From: a virus | Strand: one strand, 5' to 3' | Length of the DNA: 64,000 bases | Virus record (IMG/VR): IMGVR_UViG_3300028836_000025 | Location: 1-64,000 of that record | Part shown: positions 20,370 through 29,476 of the stretch, one piece after another | Position numbering within the stretch: position 1 is the first letter of the stretch | Layout of the letters: every line of letters begins with the position of its first letter | Made by a program: the position numbers and the translations under genes | The notes under the pieces: generated by a model | Told to the model about the DNA's origin: nothing | Databases searched by the model: none | Seen by the model: the letters and a program-made list of their open reading frames with translations, nothing else

Positions 20370-22227
20370 CGTAAATAAAGAAATACTATCGGACATTACA
20401 GTCCACATGAAATACGCTAAGTATATACCAGAGTTAAACAGAAGAGAAACATGGGGGGAGTTAGTTACACGGAACAAGGAGATGCATCAAAAGAAGTATC
20501 CCAAACTTACAGAAGAGATTGAAACGGCTTATGAATTGGTATACGCTAAGAAAGTACTACCGTCGATGCGGTCTCTCCAGTTTAGTGGCAAACCTATTGA
20601 AATATCCCCTAACCGCCTTTATAACTGTAGCTACCTACCTGTTGATCATATCGACAGCTTTAGTGAAACTATGTTTCTACTGCTATCTGGGTGTGGCGTG
20701 GGTTATTCAGTACAGCAACACCACGTTAAGAAGCTTCCTCACGTCACTAAACCGTTTGACAAACGATACAGACGATTCGTGATAGGCGATTCTATAGAAG
20801 GTTGGGCAGATGCAGTAAAAGTTCTGATTGAATCATATTTAGGTGGTAGAAAGAAGTCCGCCGTTAAATTTGACTATTCAGACATCCGCCCGAAGGGCGC
20901 AAGGCTTGTGACGTCAGGGGGTAAAGCCCCTGGCCCACAACCTCTTAAGGAGTGTTTAATAAAAGTACAAGGGATTCTAGACGATAAGGAAGATGGGGAT
21001 ACTCTCACATCTCTTAACGTTCACGATATCATTTGTTATATTGCTGACGCCGTCCTCGCTGGAGGTATCAGACGCGCTGCCCTTATATCATTATTTAGTG
21101 CGTACGATGAAGAGATGATATCTTGTAAGTCTGGAAACTGGTGGGAGTTAAACCCACAGCGTGGTAGATCAAACAACTCTGCTGTCCTTATGCGACATAA
21201 GATCACCAAAGACTTCTTTATGAAGCTATGGAAAAGGGTTGAAGCCTCCGGAGCTGGAGAACCCGGGATATACTTTAACAACGATAAAGATTGGGGAACT
21301 AATCCATGTTGCGAGATAGCTCTTAGACCATATCAATTCTGTAACCTCTGTGAGGTTAACGTATCAGATATAGAATCGCAAGAGGATTATGAGGCGCGAG
21401 TTAGGGTCGCGGCTTTCATAGGCACGCTCCAAGCTGGGTACACTGACTTCCATTACTTGAGAGAGATCTGGAAAGAGACAACTGAGCGAGACGCCCTTAT
21501 AGGTGTGTCTATGACTGGGATAGGTAGCGGAGCCGTACTAGAGTACGACATGTCTGCTGCGGCTGAAGCGGTAAAAACCGAAAACACCCGAGTAGCTAAG
21601 ATCATAGGTATTAATAAAGCTGCACGTACCACAACTGTTAAACCTGCAGGGACGACATCTTTGGTACTGGGGACGTCATCTGGCATCCATGCATGGCATC
21701 ATAAACAATACATCCGTAGATTGCGCGTAGGGAAAAACGAGGCCATCTATGGGTATCTTATAAAGCACCATCCTGAGATAGTCGAAGACGATTACTTCAG
21801 ATCTCATGATACTGCAGTAATAAGTATTCCGCAACTGGCTCCGAAGGGTTCTATCTTAAGAACTGAATCGCCCATGGACCTATTAGACCGGGTAAAGAAA
21901 GTAGCTACAGAATGGGTTAGTGTTGGGCACCGAAAAGGTTCCAACTCCCATAACGTTTCCGCTACGATCTCTATCAAAGACGATATGTGGGATGAGGTAG
22001 GGGAGTGGATGTGGAAGAACAAAGATCACTATAATGGTCTATCTGTTCTCCCCCACAATGGCGGCACGTATAAGCAAGCCCCATTCGAGGATATTACAAA
22101 AGTTAAATATGAAGAGTTAATTAAATCTTTAAGCGAGATTGATCTAACGAAGATTGTAGAACTTGACGACAACACTGACCTCTCTGGGGAGCTAGCCTGC
22201 TCAGGTGGATCGTGTGAGGTGACATAA
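20362..22227 (+). CDS. Adenosylcobalamin-dependent (class II) ribonucleotide reductase
   Basis: Converts ribonucleotides to deoxyribonucleotides, using vitamin B12 coenzyme to make the radical. The 621-aa single-chain form shows RLYNCSY (Cys89), NPCCEI (314-319; radical Cys316 and Glu318) and a redox CSGGSC near the C-terminus (Cys613, Cys618). There is no ATP cone and no second subunit nearby, as expected for monomeric class II. It needs host or environmental cobalamin. It is the last gene of the + strand operon and boosts dNTP supply together with the TS-family and MazG enzymes. Confidence 0.92.
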   Translation: MASVNKEILSDITVHMKYAKYIPELNRRETWGELVTRNKEMHQKKYPKLTEEIETAYELVYAKKVLPSMRSLQFSGKPIEISPNRLYNCSYLPVDHIDSFSETMFLLLSGCGVGYSVQQHHVKKLPHVTKPFDKRYRRFVIGDSIEGWADAVKVLIESYLGGRKKSAVKFDYSDIRPKGARLVTSGGKAPGPQPLKECLIKVQGILDDKEDGDTLTSLNVHDIICYIADAVLAGGIRRAALISLFSAYDEEMISCKSGNWWELNPQRGRSNNSAVLMRHKITKDFFMKLWKRVEASGAGEPGIYFNNDKDWGTNPCCEIALRPYQFCNLCEVNVSDIESQEDYEARVRVAAFIGTLQAGYTDFHYLREIWKETTERDALIGVSMTGIGSGAVLEYDMSAAAEAVKTENTRVAKIIGINKAARTTTVKPAGTTSLVLGTSSGIHAWHHKQYIRRLRVGKNEAIYGYLIKHHPEIVEDDYFRSHDTAVISIPQLAPKGSILRTESPMDLLDRVKKVATEWVSVGHRKGSNSHNVSATISIKDDMWDEVGEWMWKNKDHYNGLSVLPHNGGTYKQAPFEDITKVKYEELIKSLSEIDLTKIVELDDNTDLSGELACSGGSCEVT

Positions 22228-22244
22228 ACTTAACCACTTAAAAC

Positions 22245-22283
22245 AAAGAAGGGGATAACCGTAATGGCTATCCCCTTTTTTAT
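22245..22283. terminator. Bidirectional intrinsic terminator between convergent operons
   Basis: GGGGATA (22,251-22,257) pairs with TATCCCC (22,269-22,275), extended by CC/GG near the loop, and is followed by TTTTTT on the + strand. On the - strand, the stem is followed by a T-rich TTCTTT from the AAAGAA run. It separates the ribonucleotide reductase operon from the late operon, ending both. Confidence 0.9.
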
Positions 22284-22305
22284 TACTAGTACTTTTATTA
22301 TCTGT

Positions 22306-23112
22306 TTATTCTGGTGTAAACGTTACACTTGTCTGCAGCCTCATAGACACCTGCTGGGACACACTGCTAGGCCAAGGGTGTGCCGTAGACGGGGTATATG
22401 GACTGTCGGAACTAGCCCATACCCCCACTAAATAATAACAGGACTTGCCTCCCCCACACTCGCTTGGGTCTAAATTAAGCTCTAACGTGTCGGCGGTAAA
22501 GGTTGTTATGCTTCCAGCGGTACTTGATGGCTCGATTATCCCTCCACCCCCGACCGTGAGATCACTACTAACTCTTTTGAAATTAAGCCCATTACTAGAG
22601 ACACTACTCATCGTGTTTAAGTATCCAGCATACGCTCTCCAAACCTGAAAATGTAATCTTGAACCTACTGTAGCGGTTGCGCCGCCTTCGTGTCTAACCA
22701 ATCCAGAGATACTAATTGTATGCTTGTTAACATCGGGGTCACCGCCCGGCACAATCATTACACTAGCCCACAAGCTTTCCAACATGTGATCTTGGAAAGT
22801 TGAAGATTGACTTGAAAGATCGGGCTTTAACCAAAAATTAGCACATGAACTATCAACGCCAGTGAGATCTGTTCCCGATTGCCAATCCTCGATACTACCT
22901 AAATCTGCCCCTGTATTTGGGGTTGATGACCAGCCAATTTCCGGAAACCCCACCTGATCAATACCACCCGCGCTTGTATATACAACGGAACTTCTCATAA
23001 AAGTAATACCGGTTTCAGTTATCCCTTTTATAGAATTCGCTTCTCTTTCAAAACATAACGTTCTTTCCTTTAAGTCGTTATGCATAGCCACTCTTTTCCA
23101 CTCGACAGCCAT
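22306..23112 (-). CDS. Tail fibre or virion appendage protein, unknown
   Basis: A 268-aa protein rich in Ser, Gly, Thr and Val, predicted beta-rich and without membrane segments. Its opening MAVEWKRV matches the opening MAVAWKKV of the 443-aa protein at 23,450-24,781, so both may attach to the same virion site. It is the last gene of the late operon. Its start couples by TAATG to the small gene before it. Likely a distal tail component. Confidence 0.6.
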   Translation of the reverse strand: MAVEWKRVAMHNDLKERTLCFEREANSIKGITETGITFMRSSVVYTSAGGIDQVGFPEIGWSSTPNTGADLGSIEDWQSGTDLTGVDSSCANFWLKPDLSSQSSTFQDHMLESLWASVMIVPGGDPDVNKHTISISGLVRHEGGATATVGSRLHFQVWRAYAGYLNTMSSVSSNGLNFKRVSSDLTVGGGGIIEPSSTAGSITTFTADTLELNLDPSECGGGKSCYYLVGVWASSDSPYTPSTAHPWPSSVSQQVSMRLQTSVTFTPE

Positions 23113-23258
23113 TATTTAGTATCTATTTTTTGGAGTCTATCAAACTCCTTGTCTAACTTATCTAAAAGCCCTACTAAGGCTCTAGCATCGCCACCTTTCA
23201 CAGAGATAGTCTCTATCGCGATCTTCGCTAAGTATACTTCGTTAATATCTAATTTCAT
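23112..23258 (-). CDS. Small helical protein, 48 aa
   Basis: A 48-codon ORF preceded by the AT-rich leader TTAAATTAAATTAA. Its stop overlaps the next start as TAATG. The protein is helical, with LVGLLDKLDKEFDRL-type heptads, and resembles the next small protein in its second half. Possibly a chaperone or assembly factor for tail proteins; unproved. Confidence 0.55.
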   Translation of the reverse strand: MKLDINEVYLAKIAIETISVKGGDARALVGLLDKLDKEFDRLQKIDTK

Positions 23259-23277
23259 TTAATTTAATTTAATTGAT

Positions 23278-23436
23278 TTATTTCGCTTTCAATTGGTTAG
23301 TAAGCTTACTCACTATACCAGCCAAAAGATGAACATCTTTACCTCTAAACGAGGACTCGCTAAGCGCCCACAATAGGTGCTCTAGCTCGTCCTTGCTTAA
23401 GGTGTCTGTTTGTATCTTATTACCTAATATTCCCAT
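23278..23436 (-). CDS. Small helical protein, 52 aa
   Basis: A 52-codon ORF of mixed charged helices (LSKDELEHLLWALSES) ending Lys-rich. It lies between two fibre-type genes with short gaps. Its second half is loosely similar to the 48-aa neighbour. Function unknown. Confidence 0.55.
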   Translation of the reverse strand: MGILGNKIQTDTLSKDELEHLLWALSESSFRGKDVHLLAGIVSKLTNQLKAK

Positions 23437-23449
23437 TTCTTAATTCATT

Positions 23450-24781
23450 TTAAACAGCTACTTGGATAAATAATCCACCACCAGTTAACGCGTTCGTGTA
23501 GCAAAAAGCTCCTATCCCTATGTCGAAGTCAGGAGTTCCGCCATTAAGTGTGGTTGTTGTAACTAAACCACTAAGGGATACGTTCATTCCAGCAACACCC
23601 GCGGTTACGGCTGTAGAGTCGGTTCCGTATTTAGCCACCATCCAACCAGTCGGTGTAGAGGTGTCGTGCTGTCCTGCATACCTAAGTTTAGGTAACGCCG
23701 CTTGAACAAGCGCGTTTGAGTTTCCTGCCTCAGTTAGGAAAACTTCGATACCCGGATTTAGACTCGACGCGGCGGAATCGACCTGCGTGCCGTCTGTGAT
23801 TGCTATTGTGATATTAGCATCCTCCACCGTCATCTCAGTTGTATGGATAATAGTATTGGTTCCGGTGACCGTTAGGTTAGGAACGGTTAACGTCGCCGTG
23901 GATGGGTTATAGGTGAGATCATGATAATCTTGGTTCAATCTTTGATAACCATCTCCCCCACCACCGACATTCGCGAACATCACTGCCATATCAACGTTTG
24001 AAGTAGCGTCACCCTCGACTAAGACATCTATAGCCTCATCAGCTCTACCGAAAAACTCAGCACAAGTTATACTACCTGGATCAGCAGCAAGTCCAACGAT
24101 CATGCCATTAGTTGACGGATTGTATGTGACACCGCCGTTTGCTACATCTGGAGTATCAATTGCAAGTTCGCCAGACGCGCCTGAAACCTGCGCAAACACC
24201 ATTGGATAAGCGATAGCATTGCCGTTTTCAGCAATATCAATCGTACCAGCATTAGTTTCAGAACCATCCCAAACTAGTTTCGTCCCATTATAAATAAGGG
24301 CATCTCCACTGTTGGTTGCAACCAATACCTCTGGTACACCGTTTTCATCATACGCAGCTATTCCATTTGCCAAATCCGTATTAGTCGCCATCTTACCATC
24401 ACCCGCACTATCATTTGTCCCTTCAGCACCACTAGCACTCTCTTGGTAGTTATCTGACCAGACAAGAGTGGCATTAGCGACTTTACTGTTGTCTATCTTA
24501 AGGGCTTGCACCGTTAAGAACATGTTGCCAGTGCTACCACCGGTTAACGCTATATCTCCTTGAGAACTTCCGTACTGGGGAGTTTGGGCTACGGGTATCC
24601 CAACAGCGTTTGTACCACCCATGAGGAGGTAGTTTTCCGCCATAGTTACGATATCCAGAGCATTTGCCGTTGCGTTACCAACTGCTGCCCCGTTTGTCCA
24701 AGCATCGCTATTACCTGTACCACCGTCCGTGATCGCTATGTCGTCACCTTCGGTATAAACTTTTTTCCATGCTACTGCCAT
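23450..24781 (-). CDS. Tail fibre-like structural protein, 443 aa
   Basis: Rich in Gly, Ala, Thr, Asn and Val with few charged or aromatic residues, and many short repeat-like strands (for example TNSGDALIYNGTKLVWDG). Starts MAVAWKKV, shared with the 268-aa protein. No catalytic motif. Composition and place in a run of fibre genes suggest a receptor-binding or appendage protein. Could instead be a decoration protein. Confidence 0.65.
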   Translation of the reverse strand: MAVAWKKVYTEGDDIAITDGGTGNSDAWTNGAAVGNATANALDIVTMAENYLLMGGTNAVGIPVAQTPQYGSSQGDIALTGGSTGNMFLTVQALKIDNSKVANATLVWSDNYQESASGAEGTNDSAGDGKMATNTDLANGIAAYDENGVPEVLVATNSGDALIYNGTKLVWDGSETNAGTIDIAENGNAIAYPMVFAQVSGASGELAIDTPDVANGGVTYNPSTNGMIVGLAADPGSITCAEFFGRADEAIDVLVEGDATSNVDMAVMFANVGGGGDGYQRLNQDYHDLTYNPSTATLTVPNLTVTGTNTIIHTTEMTVEDANITIAITDGTQVDSAASSLNPGIEVFLTEAGNSNALVQAALPKLRYAGQHDTSTPTGWMVAKYGTDSTAVTAGVAGMNVSLSGLVTTTTLNGGTPDFDIGIGAFCYTNALTGGGLFIQVAV

Positions 24782-24826
24782 GATTACTTTAGATTTAAAC
24801 TCTCTCGAGTGTTAGTTGTTTTTATA

Positions 24827-25540
24827 TTAATTATTTTTACCTACAAAATAGGAGTCTTGTGTTGAGTTGTAATAGAACCCTCCAAAGGCTGGTTCTGGTA
24901 TCTGTGTGTCTGTTGCTTCGCTTAATACTATTTTTCTATCGCTAGAAACCTCTAGCCCAGTAAACGCCGCACTAGAACCTGATACTATAAACTGTATAGA
25001 GCTAGTTTGAAAATAAGAATCGGGCGCATCGTTACCAGCTTTAAACTTAATTCCCGAACCACCAGTTCTAAGAGTTCCGTCATCACTAAACCCCTCTGTC
25101 CGTATCTCTCCTAGTAAATCCCCATCAACCGTATATCCACCTGAACCTGTATCTTTTTTACTAAATATTATCTCGGAATTACCAGGATTCGTATCATGGT
25201 TTTTAACCGTTAAAGTTCTTGTATTTAAAGTATGCTTCCACGCCACTGTATTAACCCCAGTTGTGGTTAAGATGTCATCCACTAATCCCCCAGAAGGTAG
25301 ACCACTACCGCCTATGCTTGACCAGTGGTTTGGATTTGTCCAAGTTGGGCCTGTAAAAATATACGTGGTACTCAAGTCCAACACCGTAGCCATAAACCCG
25401 GGTGTCTGCATATTGGTGTGCAAACCATCCCTTTCGTCGATGTCAGCAAAAATACCAGACCCTATAACTTGATTCTTAGTTAAGTCTAAGATATAGTCAT
25501 TATCATTATTGTGCCGTACAGGTCCTGGAAATATTGGCAT
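24827..25540 (-). CDS. Tail fibre-like structural protein, 237 aa
   Basis: A beta-rich, Gly/Thr/Ser-rich protein whose middle contains TWTNPNHWSSIGGSGLPSG, typical of linker regions in marine phage fibre proteins. A later part (ILTTTGVNTVAWKHTLNTR) is repeat-like. Its start overlaps the stop of the protein before it. No peptidase or lyase motif is visible. Confidence 0.65.
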   Translation of the reverse strand: MPIFPGPVRHNNDNDYILDLTKNQVIGSGIFADIDERDGLHTNMQTPGFMATVLDLSTTYIFTGPTWTNPNHWSSIGGSGLPSGGLVDDILTTTGVNTVAWKHTLNTRTLTVKNHDTNPGNSEIIFSKKDTGSGGYTVDGDLLGEIRTEGFSDDGTLRTGGSGIKFKAGNDAPDSYFQTSSIQFIVSGSSAAFTGLEVSSDRKIVLSEATDTQIPEPAFGGFYYNSTQDSYFVGKNN

Positions 25541-26580
25541 TATGCGAAGCTTACGTTTATAGGTTGACCCACACCGAACCCTCCTTTAGATTTGGATTTA
25601 TATAAAAGATATGATACGCTAGCGCCGTGAGTATTCGTTCTAGATACAACAACTGGGTCATAAAAGTCAGGCAAAACACCCGTGTTACTGACTTCTATAT
25701 CATACACTGCACCCCAACTAGCCGGGTATGCTATCCATAGAAATTTAGTATCGTCAGTAGTATCAGCATCCCCTTGGAAGGAGAAACTACTTTTAGTTAC
25801 TAATGCATTATAAGTATCGAGTTCCCCAAAAAGCGCTTCTATATTGTTTGTGTTAGCACTCGCTTCAGCAGAGCCACCCGCTCTAATGCGGTCACGGAAC
25901 TTAAAGCTAATATAGTTGGATATTATAGGTAAGTTGCTTCCGCTACCATTATCCACCGCTTCTAAGTGAAAACTCTCTGTATATCCATTGTAGCCTACAG
26001 ATTCATTATTATACACGTTTATGGTAGGTAACTGAAAAGTTCCCCCAGTAGTAGATATACCATCATACAATGCGCTATTGTTGTTTCTATGGAACGAAAC
26101 GCTGTCATCAACAGTCACACTACTATTAGCAATAGAGTAGTTTAAACTATAAAGTTTAAAACCTTGCCCAACTTCCAAAGTAAAATCATCTTCGTTATAA
26201 TCACTAAAATCCCCCCAAGTTCCATCGACTTCAAAAGCTACATTTACAAGATTTATACTCATAGTAGTCTTAATATATGGGTTGAGTATCTCTCTCAATA
26301 ACCCCTCAATAGATGTTCCCGCTGGGATAACAGTGCTCCCTACCGTCTCGTTATATATAGCAGGCAGGTGCACGAAAGCCCCGTCTGAATTAGTCATAAT
26401 TATATCCTCGGCTAGAGACCCAGCGTCTCCGCCCTCTCCTCCGAGAATCGTATATATTAAATCTGATATAGTATAGTACTCAGTATAATCTTGATTATGC
26501 TTTCTCTCCCATAATTTTTTATCTGGAGTGTCACCATCCTTAGTATTAATGAGTCTATCTCCTGGTATTTGAGTAGCCAT
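25540..26580 (-). CDS. Tail fibre-like structural protein, 346 aa
   Basis: The N-terminal 45 residues (KKLWERKHNQDYTEYYTISD) are shared with the 159-aa protein next to it, probably a common attachment module. The rest is beta-rich with Asp/Asn/Ser/Gly loops and ends FGVGQPINVSFA. Probably a fibre or adhesin. No enzyme motif. Confidence 0.65.
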   Translation of the reverse strand: MATQIPGDRLINTKDGDTPDKKLWERKHNQDYTEYYTISDLIYTILGGEGGDAGSLAEDIIMTNSDGAFVHLPAIYNETVGSTVIPAGTSIEGLLREILNPYIKTTMSINLVNVAFEVDGTWGDFSDYNEDDFTLEVGQGFKLYSLNYSIANSSVTVDDSVSFHRNNNSALYDGISTTGGTFQLPTINVYNNESVGYNGYTESFHLEAVDNGSGSNLPIISNYISFKFRDRIRAGGSAEASANTNNIEALFGELDTYNALVTKSSFSFQGDADTTDDTKFLWIAYPASWGAVYDIEVSNTGVLPDFYDPVVVSRTNTHGASVSYLLYKSKSKGGFGVGQPINVSFA

Positions 26581-26599
26581 TATCTATTTATTAGGTGTT

Positions 26600-27079
26600 T
26601 TAACTAACAGTCCCTAAAGCAGCGGTCTTCCAAACAGCAACCCCTGGGGCATCAATCACCCCTGTGGTGCCAGCTGTTATGCATACGTATATAGCGCTTG
26701 TACTAATAAGTATTTCGCCAACAACTCCCGCGGGCGCGTTAGTAGTCCAATCGTGACCATCTAGATCTCCAATAAACTTCGCCGCCTCGACATTGCTTGT
26801 CGCTATGAAATTCTCCGCTGAGATATCAACTGTTGAAGCCATGTTCCCATTATTATCAAGGGTGACTTCTTCAACCTCGTCTAAAGCGTTGCTATCGTTG
26901 TACCAGGCTAAAGTGCTAGCCGCGGTGCTGGTCACGCCTTCCCCAGCTTCAACGGTGGATACTAAATCACTTATCGTAAAATACTCTGTATAATCTTCGT
27001 CCCACTTTCTTTCAAATTTCTTCTTCTCTGGAATCGTAGGGGAGTATGTCCCTATTATTCTGTCTAATCCTATCGCCAT
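26600..27079 (-). CDS. Short tail fibre-like protein, 159 aa
   Basis: The N-terminus (KKFERKWDEDYTEYFTISDL) is homologous to that of the 346-aa protein. Behind it is a Thr/Ala/Val/Gly-rich beta region. It looks like the same attachment module with a shorter or alternative distal part, which suggests modular swapping of receptor-binding ends. Confidence 0.65.
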   Translation of the reverse strand: MAIGLDRIIGTYSPTIPEKKKFERKWDEDYTEYFTISDLVSTVEAGEGVTSTAASTLAWYNDSNALDEVEEVTLDNNGNMASTVDISAENFIATSNVEAAKFIGDLDGHDWTTNAPAGVVGEILISTSAIYVCITAGTTGVIDAPGVAVWKTAALGTVS

Positions 27080-27098
27080 AATTTTATATCTTTAATTA

Positions 27099-28241
27099 TT
27101 AGTATAACACTGTTATCGTTCCGTTAAACTCAAATACACTATCTGATACAGCACTATGGGCTGTAATCGTATATACATAAACACCAGTTGCCACATCAGC
27201 CTCCCACTCATCAAGAGATGAAGCGCTTATCCAAACAAGTCCGCCCCATCTGTTATATATTCTCACCTCCCATTGATCCCAACAGGCTCCATCTGCGGTA
27301 ACCTGCCAAGTATCATTCCACCCATCCCCATTGGGGGTTACAGCGTTGGGAGCAAATATCGATGTCTCATCACAAGAAAAACCTAAGTCACACGCCTCAC
27401 CAGTCTCGCAGTCTACATATACAGTCTCAACCACATACTCTGTCACTGTGTCTGTTTCGTAGATGTAAACATTCTCATACACTACGATCTCCACGTATAC
27501 AGTGTCTGTGCTGTATACCATTATATCTATCGTGTCTGTTACATATATATACTCATATACAGTATCTGGCGGAAGAGTTACATACGTGGTATCATAGACA
27601 TACTCTATTGTGTTTATATATTCTATGATAGTATCATATGATACTACCGTATCAGTCTCATAGATATAAATAGTATCACATGGGCATAACCCATCGACTG
27701 GGAGAATGTTATCCCAGGGGTTATCATCAGGATAATCTTGAGAAGTACCTATAGGGTTATACCAATCTGGATTTAAAGCCTGTGGCCCGTTAGAATAATT
27801 AATCTGCCAGATGAATACCTCGGCCCCCTCACAAAACGTCCCGTCATTATACCACCCCATCCATCTCTCTAATATGGTTAAGGGATTACTAGTATCACTA
27901 ACGTTCGCGTTAAGAGCCTCCGCCATGTTAAAGTTTAGCGTGTCCCCACTGTAAGCGTAGTTCCCTAGGTTACCATTGAAATGCTGCTCTTGGAAATCTA
28001 AGAATGAGTGTAATGGGAAACTCGCGAACTCATTAGTGGCAAGGGTGTCTACTCCGTTAGATATCCCAAGATCTATATGGTCTATATATGTAGTGTCCAC
28101 ACCGTTACCGCACCCATTAGAATTATGGACTACGATTTGAATGTCTCCCGTCTCAAAATTCACATTAGTTAACTCAACATCACACTGCGCGGCGGCTGTG
28201 GTTATGATGAGCCAAGAAATAAGTGTAAAAATTAATCGCAT
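27099..28241 (-). CDS. Secreted protein with T9SS type B sorting domain
   Basis: A 380-aa protein starting at 28,241; a longer frame upstream lacks a signal peptide and overlaps the previous gene. Residues 1-19 are a signal peptide ending TTAAAQ. Residues about 185-280 repeat a Tyr/Thr/Asp/Val pattern such as YETDTV and YSTDTVY. Residues 295-380 match the gliding-motility-associated C-terminal domain: APNAVTPNGDGWND, VRIYNRWGGLVW, and TGVYVYTI, ending in TITVLY. This is the signal by which Bacteroidetes export proteins through the type IX system. It lies between tail-fibre genes and the endolysin. Confidence 0.85.
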   Translation of the reverse strand: MRLIFTLISWLIITTAAAQCDVELTNVNFETGDIQIVVHNSNGCGNGVDTTYIDHIDLGISNGVDTLATNEFASFPLHSFLDFQEQHFNGNLGNYAYSGDTLNFNMAEALNANVSDTSNPLTILERWMGWYNDGTFCEGAEVFIWQINYSNGPQALNPDWYNPIGTSQDYPDDNPWDNILPVDGLCPCDTIYIYETDTVVSYDTIIEYINTIEYVYDTTYVTLPPDTVYEYIYVTDTIDIMVYSTDTVYVEIVVYENVYIYETDTVTEYVVETVYVDCETGEACDLGFSCDETSIFAPNAVTPNGDGWNDTWQVTADGACWDQWEVRIYNRWGGLVWISASSLDEWEADVATGVYVYTITAHSAVSDSVFEFNGTITVLY

Positions 28242-28600
28242 AACGTTCCGTAATCTCCTAAAAATAATAACAAGTCTTGAGACCCAACCTCTCCGTCCCC
28301 ATCTAAATCTGCGGGGCAAGGGGGTTGTATACAAGATGGGTAAGCTGGGTGTTCTGTTTGTAACGGGTACACAAACCCATCTCCAGATAAAATAAAAGTA
28401 GTTCCTATATCGGCGCATAATATAATAGTGTATCCACCAGTTGGTAAACCAAACCAGTGGGTCAACCCCTCGCAGTCTTGATACTGAAACGAGGTCCACT
28501 TAGAAGCGCCCACAGAGCTGAACACATGTTGATTACATTGTGCGGCTAAACTAGAATATATGATCACACATAACAGTGATATAATTAAGTGCTTCAGCAT
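28232..28600 (-). CDS. Secreted protein with dockerin/EF-hand-like loop
   Basis: A 122-aa protein. Residues 1-20 are a signal peptide (hydrophobic core then SSLAAQ). The mature part has six Cys. Its end has ADLDGDGEVGSQDLLLFLG, an EF-hand-like calcium loop of the dockerin or thrombospondin-3 kind. It overlaps the start of the T9SS-domain protein by 10 nt, so the two are likely made together and could form a calcium-dependent surface pair. Function unknown. Confidence 0.75.
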   Translation of the reverse strand: MLKHLIISLLCVIIYSSLAAQCNQHVFSSVGASKWTSFQYQDCEGLTHWFGLPTGGYTIILCADIGTTFILSGDGFVYPLQTEHPAYPSCIQPPCPADLDGDGEVGSQDLLLFLGDYGTLCD

Positions 28601-28605
28601 ACTAT

Positions 28606-29064
28606 TTATATCTCTAAATACGTAGTTCTACCACCCCTCCGCACCGCTCTCAATACCCTACCTCTATTCTTACGGTGCTCTACATAGCTAACATGTATCC
28701 AGTCTGGGTTTTCGTCATCGCCAAATTCCCAAATTAATTGATCAAAGGTAATACAATCTTTTATATGGTTAAACATCTCAGCGTTAGTCTTATGGCCGAA
28801 GGTATCGTCTAAATCTAAAGCCTGCCCCCGGCAGTGTTGTGAAGATCCGCTCCCACCCACAGCTCTATTAAGATCCTCGCTTCTATAAAAGCTATTAACT
28901 TTAATAGGGCCTTCAACCCATTTTCTCAAAGGTTCAAAAACCTTATAAGCCGTCACTTTCATTTCCTCCAAGACGCTCTCCGACGGAGTATTACTAATCC
29001 CTAATTTAGTAGCGGTGTTACTTCGCGTGCCTTCTCTATATGATATATGCGTGCTTATTCTCAT
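28606..29064 (-). CDS. Peptidase M15-type endolysin
   Basis: Cleaves peptide links in the cell wall. A 152-aa protein with SSQHCRGQALDLD (His77 and Asp84 as zinc ligands) and DWIHVSY (His124), the VanY/M15A-type layout. No signal peptide, so it probably depends on the phage holin for release. It overlaps the small structural gene upstream. Located between the structural genes and the secreted pair. Confidence 0.85.
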   Translation of the reverse strand: MRISTHISYREGTRSNTATKLGISNTPSESVLEEMKVTAYKVFEPLRKWVEGPIKVNSFYRSEDLNRAVGGSGSSQHCRGQALDLDDTFGHKTNAEMFNHIKDCITFDQLIWEFGDDENPDWIHVSYVEHRKNRGRVLRAVRRGGRTTYLEI

Positions 29065-29360
29065 TTTATGATAACTGATAGTAGTGGAGTAGTTCCAGAT
29101 GTAACGATCTTCATACCTAGTACGGAGTTGTCAAACGAAAGCTCCTCTGTTAATAATAAGGTGGTTGCTACAGGTATAACTAAATCGTTAATGATATATG
29201 ATAGGTTAGCGCTTCCGTCCTCTAGATATAAATCTATAGTAATATCGTCAGCCGCGCTGTAGTTGCTAAGTCTAACAGACCTCACATTCCCACGCGTGCC
29301 ATATATAGGTATTAACTCCGTTACCGTGTTTGCGGTTATGTCAAATAATCCTCTTTCCAT
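29061..29360 (-). CDS. Small virion-associated protein, 99 aa
   Basis: A beta-rich protein with alternating hydrophobic residues throughout and a hydrophobic Leu/Val/Thr end. No motif. Between the fibre protein genes and the endolysin, with ATGA-type overlap to the endolysin gene. Probably a small structural or chaperone-like protein. Confidence 0.55.
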   Translation of the reverse strand: MERGLFDITANTVTELIPIYGTRGNVRSVRLSNYSAADDITIDLYLEDGSANLSYIINDLVIPVATTLLLTEELSFDNSVLGMKIVTSGTTPLLSVIIK

Positions 29361-29362
29361 TA

Positions 29363-29476
29363 TTATGTCTGTTGTGGTGGAGAGATCAACTCTATTATTA
29401 AGTTAACCTTTTCTATTACCTCCGCGAGTGTTGCCGTCTTAGGTAACTTGTCCGCAATGTCGTCTGAAGTTATCAT
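29363..29476 (-). CDS. Small protein, 37 aa, unknown
   Basis: A 37-codon ORF whose ATG overlaps the stop of the 418-aa fibre gene (ATGA). Acidic, with a helical centre (ATLAEVIEKVNLIIELI). Too short for assignment; the overlap and the tight fit are its support. Confidence 0.5.
   Translation of the reverse strand: MITSDDIADKLPKTATLAEVIEKVNLIIELISPPQQT

Noticed and set aside
27362-27628. Short repeated DNA (TATAC, GTGTC) that could look like a CRISPR array or tandem repeat locus
   Set aside because: The repeats are irregular, have no constant spacers, and encode the Tyr/Thr/Asp/Val repeats of the T9SS-domain protein.
28242-28499. An 86-residue N-terminal extension of the T9SS-domain protein
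   Set aside because: It lies within the preceding secreted protein's gene in another frame, is Arg/Trp-rich, and would hide the signal peptide that begins at 28,241.
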